The notes under the pieces are model-generated. The model was given only the letters and a program-made list of their open reading frames with translations. It searched no databases and was not told the DNA's origin. A stretch of DNA of 64,000 nt from the NCBI GenBank assembly GCA_963792785.1, contig CAWBXO010000004.1, positions 310,001 to 374,000 of the forward strand, in the 5' to 3' direction. The position numbers and the translations under genes were made by a program. This stretch comes from CAWIMX01 sp963792785 (GTDB taxonomy: Bacteria > Acidobacteriota > Vicinamibacteria > Vicinamibacterales > CAVVIG01). Below are positions 10,078-19,340 of the stretch, piece after piece. Each line of letters begins with the position of its first letter. Within the stretch, counting starts at the first letter, position 1.

Positions 10078-11091
10078 GTGGATCGAATGGAAGCCATCTT
10101 CTCCGCCTGGGGCCGCATCCTCACTGGCCGCGCGCCGGCCCTGTCCATCGAGATCACGCGCGAGTGTCCGCTGCGGTGCCCGGGCTGCTATGCCTACGGC
10201 GACGAGCACCTCGGCGGCGAGATCACGCTGCGGCAGGTACGCGACTTCAAGGGCCAGGAGCTCATTGACGGCGTGATGGCGCTGGTCGACCGGCACAAGC
10301 CCCTGCACGTATCGATCGTCGGCGGCGAGCCGCTGGTCCGCTACAAGGAGCTCCAGGAACTGCTGCCCCGGCTCACGGCGCGCGGCATCCACACGCAGCT
10401 CGTCACGAGCGCGGTGCGGGAGATCCCGCCCGAGTGGCGCGGCATGCCCCGCCTCACGATCGTCGTCTCGATCGACGGCCTGCAGCCGGAGCACGACGTC
10501 CGGCGCACGCCCGCCACCTACGACCGGATCCTGAAGCACATCGAGGGGCACCAGATCACCGTGCACTGCACGATCACCCGGCAGCAGGTCAACCGGCCGG
10601 GCTACCTCGAGGAGTTCGTGCGGTTCTGGTCGGCGCAGTCCGCCACCGAGAAGATCTGGATGAGCCTGTACACGCCGCAGGTCGGGGAGGTCAGCGAGGA
10701 AATTCTGCGGCCCGAGGACCGGCAGCAGGTCATCGCCGACCTGATGCTGCTCCGCCAGCGCTATCCGAAACTGCAGCTCTACAAGGGCATGCTCGAGGTC
10801 TTCGCCGAGCCGCCCGAGTCGCCCGACGAGTGCATCTTCGCCCGCACGACGATGACCCTCTCGGCCGACCTGACCACGCGCATCGCGCCGTGCCAGTTCG
10901 GCGGCACGCCCGACTGCAGCAACTGCGGCTGCATCGCCTCGGCCGGCCTGGCCGCCGTGGCCCGCCACAAGCTGCTGGGCTTCGTCCCCGTCGGCGCGAT
11001 CTTCAACGCGTCAGCCGCGATCGGCGAGATCGTCCGCGGCTTCCGCGAGGACGCGCCCGTCCCCAAGCCCGTCGTCGCGCCGGCGGAATAA
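10078..11091 (+). CDS. Radical SAM protein with cysteine-rich C-terminus
   Basis: The protein has the radical SAM cluster motif CPLRCPGC (about residue 29-36) within EITRECPLRCPGCYAYGD, then GGEPLVRY and a VSIDGLQPEHD segment typical of the TIM-barrel core. The last 60 residues hold CQFGGTPDCSNCGCIAS, which may bind an auxiliary iron-sulfur cluster as in SPASM-type proteins. It ends with a hydrophobic stretch. The substrate is unknown. The start is GTG 10078 or ATG 10087. A TATAGT at 10074-10079 lies about 8 bases before the ATG, so ATG 10087 could be translated without a leader. Confidence 0.82.
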   Translation: MDRMEAIFSAWGRILTGRAPALSIEITRECPLRCPGCYAYGDEHLGGEITLRQVRDFKGQELIDGVMALVDRHKPLHVSIVGGEPLVRYKELQELLPRLTARGIHTQLVTSAVREIPPEWRGMPRLTIVVSIDGLQPEHDVRRTPATYDRILKHIEGHQITVHCTITRQQVNRPGYLEEFVRFWSAQSATEKIWMSLYTPQVGEVSEEILRPEDRQQVIADLMLLRQRYPKLQLYKGMLEVFAEPPESPDECIFARTTMTLSADLTTRIAPCQFGGTPDCSNCGCIASAGLAAVARHKLLGFVPVGAIFNASAAIGEIVRGFREDAPVPKPVVAPAE

Positions 11092-11098
11092 ACCTCGC

Positions 11099-13450
11099 TT
11101 ACCTGCCGTTCCAGCGCAGGCGCACGCCCGCGTTCACCAGCCGCGGGTTCCCGATCGTCATCGGGTTCGAGCCGACCTCGAACTGCTTGTCGAACAGGTT
11201 CTGCGCGCCCGCGAAGACGTCGAGCCGCTCGTTGACCGCCCGCGACACCTGCAGATCCACGACGCCGTAGGCCGGCAGCACGTAGACGTTCTGGTCGTCG
11301 TCGAACTGCGCGCCGGAGAACTGCGTCGAGAGGGCGATCGTGGCGAACTGCGGGTTCGCGTAGGTCACCTGGATCGATCCGCGGTTCTTCGGCACCTGCG
11401 GCAGGAGGTTGCCTTCGAGCGTCGGGTCGGTCGGGTTCTGATCCACCGTGGCCTGCTCGTAGACGTACGCGGCCGACACCGTCCACTGCGGCATCGGGCG
11501 GTACTCGACGTCGGTCTGCACGCCCCAGATCTGCGTGCGGCCCAGGTTCTGCCGCTGGCGGGTGATGAGCGACGGCGTCGTGCTGAGCGTGACGTTCGAC
11601 ACCGGGTCCTTCAGCCGGTTGGTGAACCACGTGCTGCGGATGCTCACCTGATCGGTGGGCGCGATGTTCACGCCGAACTCGCCGCCCAAGAGCCGCTCGG
11701 GCCCGAGGGTCTCGTTCGCCAGCGTGAGCACCGTGCCCACGCGGAACTGGCGGTACAGCTCGTTGAGCGTCGGCGCGCGGAAGCCCCACGCGACCGAGCC
11801 CCACGCGCTCACCCGATCCGTGACGCGGAACAGCGACGCGAGCCGCGGGCTGAACACCGTGTCGCTCCGGTCCGGCAGCGCGTCGTTGTTGTTCGCCGTC
11901 GGGTTCCCCGTCGCGACCGACGTCTCGAGGTTGTGGCCGGCGTAATTGCGCCAGTGGTCGAGGCGGCCGCTCACCGTGAACCGCAGGTCGTCCTGCGCCA
12001 CGGAGAACACGTCCTGGGCGAAGACGCCCGCGCTGCGCTGCGTGCCGCCCGAGATCCGCAGGGTCGTCGCCTTGGTCGAGTTCGGGTTGCCGTAGACGTC
12101 CTCCTGGCTGTCGCCATCGACCCAGTTCCAGTCGCCGCCGGCGGTGAGGATGTGGTTGCCCGGCAGGACCTTGGTCCACTGCACGCTGCTGCCGACGTTC
12201 TTCACCGGCACGTGCTGGTCGAGCGTGAGACGCACGCTGTTGCGCAGCACCAGGTCGGGCACGGCCAGGAAGGTCGCATGAAACTCCTGCGTCGTGAACA
12301 GCATGCGCGCCTGGATGTCACTGCCGTCGGCCGCGCGGTAGCGCAGGCCGCCGTTCAGGAACTTCGTCCGCGTGTCGTTGACTTCCTGGATCTTGCCGTT
12401 GCCGCGGTCCTCGGCGAAGTAGCCGCCGCGGACGAAGGCGTTGAACTGCGTGTTCGGGGTGTAGTCGAGCTTGCCCGTCACGTTCTTGTAGGTCACCGTG
12501 GCGGGAATGTCGATGGGCCCCGCCACATCCGGGCTCAGCACCATGTAGCCCTTGGTGTCGTAGTACGTGCCCTCGACCGCCGCCCCGAGCGCGTCGTTGA
12601 TCTTGTCGGTGGCGAACACGTCGAGCTTCGGGCTGTTGTGGTTGCCGTACTGCGGCTTGATCTCGATCATCCGCCCGGTCGGCGGCGCCGTGACGACGTT
12701 GATCACGCCGCCCATGGCGTAGTTGCCCCACAGGGCCGAGTTCGTGTCGTCCTGCACCTCGATGCGCGTGACGTCGAGCATGGGCACGCGGGTCCAGTAC
12801 ACCCAGCCGCCGAACGGATCGTTGAACGGCACGCTGTCGACCATCACGAGCGTGCGGCTCACGCCGCTCGGGCCGATGCCGCGCAGCGACACGCCCTGCG
12901 CCGTCGGGTGCGAGACGAGGCTGCTCGAGCGGCGGAACAGGCTGAAGGTCGGCACCTGCCGCAGCACATCGTCGACGACGACGGCGGGCGACGCCTGGAT
13001 CTCGGAGGCGCTGAGCACGTTGACGCTGGCCGGCACCTGGCCGAGCCGCTCCTCGGTGCGCGTCGGCGTGACGACGAGGTCCTCGCGCAGCCCGGCGGGC
13101 ACGAGGCGCACCGTGACGGCCGCGGCCGCCGCGCCGGACGCGTCGACGTCCACCGTCTGCGAGGCGAAGCCGGCGACTTCGACGCGCAGCGTGTACTGCC
13201 CCGCGGGCACGCCCGTGATGCGGACGTCGGTCTCGCGGCTGACGGCCGTGCGCGTGACCGTACCCTGCTTCGCGCGCAGCGTGAGCTCGGCGCCGGGCAC
13301 GGGCAGCCCCTGCGGATCGACCACGAGGATATCCACGTTCTGATCGCCGGCCTGCGCGGCGGCGATGGGGCTGGCGGCCGGCGCGGCAGCGGCGATCAGG
13401 TTCGGGTTCGGTCCAGGCAGCAAGAGTGCGACAACGAGCGTGGCGATCAA
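11099..13450 (-). CDS. TonB-dependent outer-membrane receptor
   Basis: This is a 783-residue outer-membrane receptor for energised uptake. In order it has a signal peptide, a carboxypeptidase-regulatory-like beta sandwich (VDILVVDPQGLPVPGAELTLRA...GQYTLRVEVAGFASQTV), a plug domain (VVTPTRTEERLGQVPASVNVLSASEIQ ... VDSVPFNDPFGGWVYWTRV) and a 22-strand barrel. The barrel ends at NPRLVNAGVRLRWNGR, with a weak aromatic terminus. The TonB box is probably near DLVVTPTRTEE. The plug resembles vitamin B12/siderophore-type receptors, but the substrate is not evident. It converges on the radical SAM gene with only 7 bases between stops. Confidence 0.88.
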   Translation of the reverse strand: MIATLVVALLLPGPNPNLIAAAAPAASPIAAAQAGDQNVDILVVDPQGLPVPGAELTLRAKQGTVTRTAVSRETDVRITGVPAGQYTLRVEVAGFASQTVDVDASGAAAAAVTVRLVPAGLREDLVVTPTRTEERLGQVPASVNVLSASEIQASPAVVVDDVLRQVPTFSLFRRSSSLVSHPTAQGVSLRGIGPSGVSRTLVMVDSVPFNDPFGGWVYWTRVPMLDVTRIEVQDDTNSALWGNYAMGGVINVVTAPPTGRMIEIKPQYGNHNSPKLDVFATDKINDALGAAVEGTYYDTKGYMVLSPDVAGPIDIPATVTYKNVTGKLDYTPNTQFNAFVRGGYFAEDRGNGKIQEVNDTRTKFLNGGLRYRAADGSDIQARMLFTTQEFHATFLAVPDLVLRNSVRLTLDQHVPVKNVGSSVQWTKVLPGNHILTAGGDWNWVDGDSQEDVYGNPNSTKATTLRISGGTQRSAGVFAQDVFSVAQDDLRFTVSGRLDHWRNYAGHNLETSVATGNPTANNNDALPDRSDTVFSPRLASLFRVTDRVSAWGSVAWGFRAPTLNELYRQFRVGTVLTLANETLGPERLLGGEFGVNIAPTDQVSIRSTWFTNRLKDPVSNVTLSTTPSLITRQRQNLGRTQIWGVQTDVEYRPMPQWTVSAAYVYEQATVDQNPTDPTLEGNLLPQVPKNRGSIQVTYANPQFATIALSTQFSGAQFDDDQNVYVLPAYGVVDLQVSRAVNERLDVFAGAQNLFDKQFEVGSNPMTIGNPRLVNAGVRLRWNGR

Positions 13451-13515
13451 GAAGCCCTCCTCAGGACAGAAATTCCCGAAAGTATACCGCGAGGATACGT
13501 GGCTGTACAGCGCGC

Positions 13516-16500
13516 TCAGTAGAAGTCGTGGGCGTCGAACGCCACCGTCGCCCCCGGCAGGCCCTGCACGTGCTCCGCTCGGACGGACGTCACGCCCTCC
13601 TGGTTCTGCAGGACCCCCTCGACGAGGAGGAACGGCTCCTCCACGATGACCAGCCGGTCGCGGGCGAACAGATCAGGTCGGACGATGATATTGGCCACGC
13701 CGGTCTCGTCTTCGAGGGTGAGGAATACGAACCCTTTAGCCGTGCCGGGACGCTGGCGGGTGATCACCATGCCGGCCACGCGCACGCGCCGCCCCGAGCG
13801 CGTCGTCTTCAGGTCGGAGGCGCGCAGCACCCCCCGCACGGCCAGATCGTCGCGCCGGAGCGCCATCGGATGGCGGCCAATCGAGAGGCCCGTGCCCGCG
13901 TAGTCGGCCGTCAGGCGCTCGGCCTCCTTCATGGGCGGCAGGGGGCAGGGGGCCTCGTCGAGGGGATCCGCTGTCTCGCTGAAGAGTTCGCCGCTGGGGC
14001 GGATGGCGCGCTCGGCCTGCCAGAGCGCCGAGCGGCGATCGTAGCCGAAGGCATTCAACGCGCCGATGTCTGCGAGTGTCACGAGCTCGTCGCGGCGCAG
14101 GCCCACCCGCGCCGCCAGGTCGTCGAGCGAGGCGAAGCGGGGACGCGCGGCCGCCGCCGCCGCCGGCCAGCTGTGCGAGCAGACGTTGCAGAAGACGGTC
14201 CCATCCGACCGCTCGAGCATCGAGGGATCGTCGCAGCCGCATTTGGGGCAGAGCGGAGGGGTGGCGCCGGCGTTCGGCGGGGGTCTGCATTCATTACTTC
14301 GCGTGGGGCCCCACCCCCACGCGCCTCCCGCACTTCGCTGTCCCTCGGCCTCGAGCGTAGACTCTCGGCCTCGGGTGTCTTCGATCGTTCGCCCGGCTTC
14401 TTGCCGTAATCCGTTCACGTACCGCAGGCCCAGCCGGATGGCGCCGTCGGGCTCCACCGTGCAGTCCCACCGCGAGCGCTGCACGTCGATCGGCTGGAAG
14501 CGGACGCCGCGGCGCTGCGCGTCCTTCACGAGCGTGGACGGATGGTAGAACCCCATCGGCTGGTTGTTGAGGAGCGCCGCATAGAACGCCGACGGGTAGT
14601 GCACCTTCAGGTACGCGCTCGCGTACGCGAGCAGCGCGAAGCTCGCCGCGTGCGACTCGGGGAAGCCGTAGAGCGCGAAGGACGTGATGGACGTGACGAT
14701 CTCGTCGGCGGCGGCGCCGGCGATGCCCTTCGCCGCCATGCCCGCGCGCAGTTCGCCTTCGATCGCGTGCATCCGCCGCTCGGACCGCTTGAACCCGAAC
14801 GCGCGGCGGAGCGCCTCGGCCTGCCCGCCGGTGAAGCCGGCCGCGACCATCGCGATCCGCAGCAGCTGCTCCTGGAAGAGCGGCACGCCGAGCGTGCGCG
14901 CGAGGATCGGCTCGAGCGAGGGATGCGGGTACCGCACCGGCTCCCGCCCGGCGCGGCGGTTCAGGTACGGGTGCACCATCTGCCCCACGATCGGCCCCGG
15001 GCGGATGATCGCGACCTCCACCACGAGGTCGTAGAACACCGCCGGCTTGAGCCGCGGCAGCGTCGCCATCTGCGCGCGCGACTCCACCTGGAACACGCCG
15101 ATGGTATCCGCGGCCTGGAGGAGCTGATAGACCGCGGGATCGTTTTGCGGGATGGCGGCCAGATCGAGCGTGTCGGGGGCGGTGCTGGGTGCGGGGTTCT
15201 GGGTGCCGGGTCCGTTGATCAATTCGAACGCATCCTGCAGCACCGCCATCATCCCGAGTCCGAGCAAATCCACCTTCACGATGCCCATGTCGGCGCAGTC
15301 GTCCTTGTCCCACTGCACGACGACGCGGCCGGGCATGGCGGCGGGCTCGAGGGGCACGCAGGCGTCGAGGCGGCCCTGGCAGACGACCATGCCGCCGGAG
15401 TGCTGGCCCAGATGGCGCGGCAGGTCCTGCATCTCGCGCCAGAGGCGCGCGAACAGGCGCACGCGGTCCGTCTGGAGATCGAGGCCGACGCTCGCGAGGT
15501 GGTTCGGCAGCGTGTCGGCGGGGTCGCTGAACTCGAACCGCGTCATCACCTTCGCGAGCCGGTCGATCTGCGCGGCGTCGAACCCGAGCACCTTCCCCAC
15601 CTCCCGCGCCGCGCTCTTGCCGCGATAGGTGATCACGTTGGCGGTCATCGCCGCGCCGAGCCGGCCGTACTTCTCGTACACGTACTGAATCACGCGCTCG
15701 CGCCGGTCGCCGCTCGGCAGATCGAGGTCGATGTCGGGCCACTCCCCGCGCTCCTCCGAGAGGAAGCGCTCGAAGAGCAGGTCCATGCCCACCGGGTCGA
15801 CGGCCGTGATGCCGAGGCTGTAGCAGACGGCGCTGTTGGCGGCCGAGCCGCGGCCCTGCGCGAGGATGTCCTGGCGGCGGCAGAAGTTCACCAGGTCCCA
15901 GACGATCAGGAAGTAGCCGGCGAGCTGGAGCTTCTCGATCAGGTCGAGCTCGCGCGCGATCTGCGCGCGCGCGCGGTCGTGGTACGGGCGGTAACGCTCG
16001 CGCGCGCCGACCTCGGTGATCGCGCGGAGGAACGACGCCTGCGTCTCGCCGTCGGGCACCGGGTAGTCGGGGAAGCGGTAGCCGAGATCCGCCATCGTGA
16101 ACGTGAGGCGATCCGCCAGATCGCGCGTGCGCGCGACGGCGTCGGGCCGATCGGCGAAGAGCGCCGCCATCTCGGCCGGCGGCTTCAGGTACCGCTCGGC
16201 GTTCGGCGCGAGCCGGCGGCCGGCGCGCACCAGATCCGTGTGGTGATGAATGCAGGTGAGCACGTCGAAGAGCGGCCGCGCCGACGGGTCCGCGAAGCGC
16301 ACGCCGCCGGTGGCGATGACGGGCAGGTGGAACGCCGACGCGAGGTCGGCGAGCGCGCGGGTGTCGGCCTCCTCGTCGCGGCGCGCGTGGCGCTGCAGCT
16401 CCACGTAGACGCGATCGCGGCCGAAGATTCCGACGAGCGCGTCGGCCAGGCCGCCGACGCCGAAGCGCCGCCCGTCGAGCGCCGCGCGGCCCACCAGCGC

Positions 16501-16875
16501 CACGAGCCCGCCCGTCGCGCCGTCGAGATCCGCGAGCGCGAGCGCCCCCTGCCCCTTCGGCGCGCCGAGCTTCATGCGCGTGATCAGGCGGCAGAGGTTC
16601 TGGTAGCCGGCCTGGGATTCACAGAGCACGGGGAGGGTCGCACTTGCCCCACCTGCCCCACCCGACCCAATCGTCAGCTCGGCGCCGATGATCGGGCGGA
16701 TGCCGGCCGCGCGCGCGGCCTTGTGGAAGCGCGGCGCGCCGTAGACGCCGTCGCGATCGAGGAGCGCGAGCGCCGGGTAGCCCAGATCCGCGGCGCGATC
16801 GACGAGAGCCTCGGGCAGCGAGGCGCCCTGCAGAAAACTGAACGCGGAAGAGGTGTGGAGTTCGATATACGACAT
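13516..16875 (-). CDS. dnaE2: DnaE2, error-prone DNA polymerase III alpha subunit, with insertions
   Basis: DnaE2 carries out mutagenic translesion synthesis with ImuA and ImuB. ATG 16875 begins MSYIELHTSSAFSFLQGAS, the PHP domain. The polymerase core includes GRGSAANSAVCY, EWPDIDLD, the helix-hairpin region and an OB fold ending near RAEHVQGLPGATVAFDAHDFY. Three tracts are not family-like. GPGTQNPAPSTAPDT (about 15177-15215) is read from a GGTGCTGGG repeat. GSGGAGGASAT (about 16636-16670) is read from a GGGTCGGGTGGGG repeat. A block of about 70 residues after RTIEDTR (about 14140-14370) holds a hairpin repeat and a zinc-ribbon-like CPKCGC ... FCNVCSHSW. The frame stays open throughout. Confidence 0.92.
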   Translation of the reverse strand: MSYIELHTSSAFSFLQGASLPEALVDRAADLGYPALALLDRDGVYGAPRFHKAARAAGIRPIIGAELTIGSGGAGGASATLPVLCESQAGYQNLCRLITRMKLGAPKGQGALALADLDGATGGLVALVGRAALDGRRFGVGGLADALVGIFGRDRVYVELQRHARRDEEADTRALADLASAFHLPVIATGGVRFADPSARPLFDVLTCIHHHTDLVRAGRRLAPNAERYLKPPAEMAALFADRPDAVARTRDLADRLTFTMADLGYRFPDYPVPDGETQASFLRAITEVGARERYRPYHDRARAQIARELDLIEKLQLAGYFLIVWDLVNFCRRQDILAQGRGSAANSAVCYSLGITAVDPVGMDLLFERFLSEERGEWPDIDLDLPSGDRRERVIQYVYEKYGRLGAAMTANVITYRGKSAAREVGKVLGFDAAQIDRLAKVMTRFEFSDPADTLPNHLASVGLDLQTDRVRLFARLWREMQDLPRHLGQHSGGMVVCQGRLDACVPLEPAAMPGRVVVQWDKDDCADMGIVKVDLLGLGMMAVLQDAFELINGPGTQNPAPSTAPDTLDLAAIPQNDPAVYQLLQAADTIGVFQVESRAQMATLPRLKPAVFYDLVVEVAIIRPGPIVGQMVHPYLNRRAGREPVRYPHPSLEPILARTLGVPLFQEQLLRIAMVAAGFTGGQAEALRRAFGFKRSERRMHAIEGELRAGMAAKGIAGAAADEIVTSITSFALYGFPESHAASFALLAYASAYLKVHYPSAFYAALLNNQPMGFYHPSTLVKDAQRRGVRFQPIDVQRSRWDCTVEPDGAIRLGLRYVNGLRQEAGRTIEDTRGRESTLEAEGQRSAGGAWGWGPTRSNECRPPPNAGATPPLCPKCGCDDPSMLERSDGTVFCNVCSHSWPAAAAAARPRFASLDDLAARVGLRRDELVTLADIGALNAFGYDRRSALWQAERAIRPSGELFSETADPLDEAPCPLPPMKEAERLTADYAGTGLSIGRHPMALRRDDLAVRGVLRASDLKTTRSGRRVRVAGMVITRQRPGTAKGFVFLTLEDETGVANIIVRPDLFARDRLVIVEEPFLLVEGVLQNQEGVTSVRAEHVQGLPGATVAFDAHDFY
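14287..14345 (+). repeat. GGGGCCCCACCCCC hairpin element, copy inside dnaE2
   Basis: The sequence GCATTCATTACTTCG is followed by a perfect hairpin, CGCGTGGGG (14300-14308) with CCCCACGCG (14315-14323). It lies in frame inside dnaE2. Related copies are at 17281-17394, 18048-18165, 29195-29252 and 50533-50634. Their hairpin arms differ in sequence but each remains self-complementary. Confidence 0.75.
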
Positions 16876-16966
16876 GGTTCGGGGTGCGGGGTGCGGGGTG
16901 CGGGGTGCGGGGGTGCGGGGTGCGGGGTATGGAGCACCAAGAACCACGAACCCAGCGCCAAGAACC
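16876..16966. repeat. GGGGTGC tandem array before dnaE2
   Basis: Seven or so units of GGGGTGCG follow directly after the dnaE2 start codon on its upstream side. Behind them are partly mirrored units (GAGCACCAAGAACC, GAACCCAGCGCC). The array separates dnaE2 from imuB and occupies the position of the dnaE2 ribosome-binding site, so no normal Shine-Dalgarno is visible there. Confidence 0.75.
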
Positions 16967-17280
16967 GTCCAATCTCTCAATCCACGATCCCCTCGATGAA
17001 CCACCGTTCTGTCGATCGCTCCTGGAAGAGGCGATAGATGGCGCCGTCGGCGAGCGCGACGTCCCACTCGACGCGGTCGTACGCTCCCGCCGCACCCGCC
17101 CCACCCGCCTCAGTGCCGACGTCCCACCAGTCGCCCGACGCGCACCACGGGCCGGCGGCCTGCCGCACGGCGCCGCCGGCGAAGCCTTGTCGATCGCTCG
17201 CGACGCGCACGGGACGGCCGTCGGCGAGCGCGACGCGCGCCGGCACCGGGCGCCGGCAGCGGCGCAATACAGAAAAGATT

Positions 17281-17394
17281 GCGCCTGCGGCCATGCCGAG
17301 CCGAGGCGGCGAAGGCCGAGGCGAGGCATCAGCGTCAGTTCGCGCCGGGGGTGGGGTCCCGGCGCCAGTCATAAATGCTGACATCGCGAACGCG
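17281..17394 (-). repeat. GGGGCCCCACCCCC hairpin element, copy inside imuB (C-terminal part)
   Basis: Read on the minus strand it runs GTCAGCATTTATGACTGG, then the hairpin GGCGCCGGG with CCCGGCGC, then GAACTGACGCTGATGCC, TCGCCTCGGC and CTCGGCATGGCCGCAGGCGC. The right half is almost identical to the copy at 50533-50634. It adds about 34 codons to imuB without breaking the frame. Confidence 0.8.
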
Positions 17395-18047
17395 CCGGGG
17401 CGGTGCGTGTCGACCGTCGCGGGCGATCCGATGCGGTCCTGGCCGACGAGCGCGCCCAGCCGCGCGAGCAGCGTCGAGATCTGCTCGGGCGTCGCGCGCG
17501 CCCGCTCGAACAGCGTGTGCTGCACCACTTTGCCGGGCGTGGGATCGACGACAACCGTGACGCGCTCGACGGGCGCGGCCAGCGCGACCGACTCGAGGTC
17601 GACGAGCGCCAGCGTGCGCAGCGTCCGCACGTCGCGCACCGGCAGCGGCAGCTGCAGGCGGCGGGTGACGACGTCCTGATCCAATCCGGCTGACGCCGGA
17701 TCCCACTTGTTGACGTTCACCAGATCGAGGCGCACGTGCAGCACGGCCGCCGCGCGATCGCGCCGCTCGAGCCGCGTCGCGATCGGCTCGAGCAGCCGCG
17801 TCAGCACGAAGGACAACGGCTCGAGGCCCTCGATGGGCCACTCGAGATCGAGCGAGGCGTCGAACCGCTCCTCGACGGCCTCGGGCACGAGCGGCGTGAG
17901 ATCCTCGCCGCGCGCGATCGCCTGCCAGCGTGCCGCGCCCTTCCCCAGGCGCGCCGCGAGATCCGCCGCGGGCAGCGCGGCCAGGTCGCCGAGGGTGCGC
18001 AGGCCCCAGGTCGCAGCATCGAACATCCGGATGGCTTCGGCGGCACG

Positions 18048-18165
18048 GTCAGCATTACTTAATTTCGCGCGGGGCCCCACCCCCAATGGCGCTGGGGACT
18101 GACGCCCAGTGCTTTGCTCGGCGCCTTCGCGCCTGCGGCTCGGCATGCGCCGCAGGCGCGCGCAT
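18048..18165 (+). repeat. GGGGCCCCACCCCC hairpin element, copy that splits imuB
   Basis: It starts GTCAGCATTACTTAATTTCG, then CGCGGGGCCCCACCCCC, then GGACTGACGCC, and ends GGCTCGGCATGCGCC with a GCGCCGCAGGCGCG palindrome. It lies exactly where the two ImuB halves lose a common frame. Its orientation is opposite to the copy at 17281-17394, so the two form a large inverted repeat around the middle of imuB. Confidence 0.75.
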
Positions 18166-18515
18166 GGCCGCAGACGCGCTCAGCGGTCTCAATCAGCGCC
18201 AATCGGCAGGCTCGCCAGCGCGGCGGCTTCGCCGCCCGGCGGCACCACCGTGAGACCGGGGCGCGCCGCGGCGACGAGGCGCGCCGCCGTGCACGTGCCG
18301 GCCACCGCCACCTGCACGGCGATCCCGCGCACCCGCGCGTCGTGGCGGATCGCCTCGCCAATCGCGCGCGCGTCACCCAAGATCCGCCCGAGGCCGCTCG
18401 CGTCGAGCACCACGCACGCCTCGCCATGCCGCTCGTAGCGCGGCGAGAACGCCTGGGCCAGGTCCAGGAGCGCGTGCGCGTCGGACCCTGACGGCTGGTG
18501 GAGACACGCGTACAA

Positions 18516-18548
18516 AAGGTGCGGGGTGCGGGGTGCGGGGTGCGGGGA
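18516..18548. repeat. GGGGTGC tandem array between imuA and imuB
   Basis: Four near-perfect GGGGTGCG units lie between the end of imuA and the probable start of imuB. A mirrored stack (CACCTTGCACCCCGACCC...) lies at about 18662-18712 inside imuA. There it is translated as GVRGSGVGVQGAGG, an insertion absent from ordinary ImuA proteins. Confidence 0.7.
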
Positions 18549-18558
18549 AACCTCTGAC

Positions 18559-19329
18559 TTATGCACAATGCACCGCCGTCGTCGCGACCCGCACGGGCGA
18601 TTCAACGGCGCGTGCCCGGGCCTGCACGACCCGCACCTCGACGTCGATGCCCTCGAAAAGTCCCCCAGCACCTTGCACCCCGACCCCCGAACCCCGCACC
18701 CCGAACCCGTTCAGCTTCATCGACACGCCCGCCGCGCTCCGCGCCATCGGCGCGGCGCCCACGAGCACCACGGCCGTCTGGCTGCCCTCGACGAGGCGCT
18801 GCAGCCGCAGCCACGTCGTGAACGGCAGCCGGCCGAGCGCGGCGGCCGGCGCCTCGGCCGCGTCGAACACCACGAGGCCGCACGTGCCCGCCTGCAGCAC
18901 GAGTGCGAGCGCCCGGATCGCCTGCTCGAGCGCGCGCTGGTTCGTGTCGCGGCAGAAGCCCGGGTTCGCCACCACGTGCCCCCGCACCCACAGCAGCCGA
19001 TCCAGATCGAGGCCGGCGGCCCCGGCCGACGCGGGATCGAACATGTCGAGCGCGTCGACGAGCGCCACGAGCTCCCCGCGCGCGGCGGCTTCCGCAAGCA
19101 GGCGCACGGCCAGGCTCGCGCGCCCCGAGGATCGCGGCCCGGTGACTTCCGAGAGCTGGCCGCGCGGCAGCCCGCCCCCCAGCCGGGCGTCGAGCCGCGG
19201 CACGCCGGTCGCGGCCACGACCGACGGATCGGTGGCGGGGGACGGCTCGGGCCGCGCCGTGGTGAGCGTGCGATCGAGCTGTTTGGCGCGAAGCAGCGAT
19301 TCGAGGTCGGCGCGGGCGAGTGCAGGCAT
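18559..19329 (-). CDS. imuA: ImuA, RecA-like mutagenesis protein
   Basis: ImuA is a RecA-fold protein that works with ImuB and DnaE2 in SOS mutagenesis. The 256 residues show the RecA-like core: VPRLDARLGGGLPRGQLSEVTGPRSSGRASLAVRLLAEA, where GPRSSGRAS takes the place of the Walker A loop and lacks the usual lysine. LVALVDALDMFDPASA and GLVVFDAAEAP follow. ATG 19329 fits the family start. Near the C-terminus about 14 residues (GVRGSGVGVQGAGG) are encoded by a dispersed repeat, after which LFEGIDVEVRVVQAR resumes the family sequence. It is the first gene of the imuA-imuB-dnaE2 operon. Confidence 0.85.
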   Translation of the reverse strand: MPALARADLESLLRAKQLDRTLTTARPEPSPATDPSVVAATGVPRLDARLGGGLPRGQLSEVTGPRSSGRASLAVRLLAEAAARGELVALVDALDMFDPASAGAAGLDLDRLLWVRGHVVANPGFCRDTNQRALEQAIRALALVLQAGTCGLVVFDAAEAPAAALGRLPFTTWLRLQRLVEGSQTAVVLVGAAPMARSAAGVSMKLNGFGVRGSGVGVQGAGGLFEGIDVEVRVVQARARAVESPVRVATTAVHCA

Positions 19330-19340
19330 GGTGAATGACT

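Larger units (their letters stand above)
16977..18515 (-). pseudogene. imuB: ImuB-like Y-family polymerase homologue, interrupted
   Basis: ImuB is a catalytically dead Y-family protein that links DnaE2 to the sliding clamp. The N-terminal part begins at TTG 18515 (YACLHQPSGSDAHALLDLAQAFSPRYE) and runs to ALASLPIG near 18190. The C-terminal part begins near 18050 (MFDAATWGLRTLGDLAALPAADLAARLGKGA) and ends WFIEGIVD. Between them lies a copy of the GGGGCCCCACCCCC hairpin element, and no single frame crosses it. A second copy at 17281-17394 is in frame within the C-terminal part. Either the gene is broken, or one or more indels hide a frame that reads through. Neighbours imuA and dnaE2 complete the usual cassette. 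Confidence 0.8.

Noticed and set aside
14542..17037. Long open frame on the plus strand opposite dnaE2 (831 codons)
   Set aside because: It is a GC-rich shadow frame. The minus strand has clear DnaE2 motifs, and the plus product is low-complexity in R, E and H.
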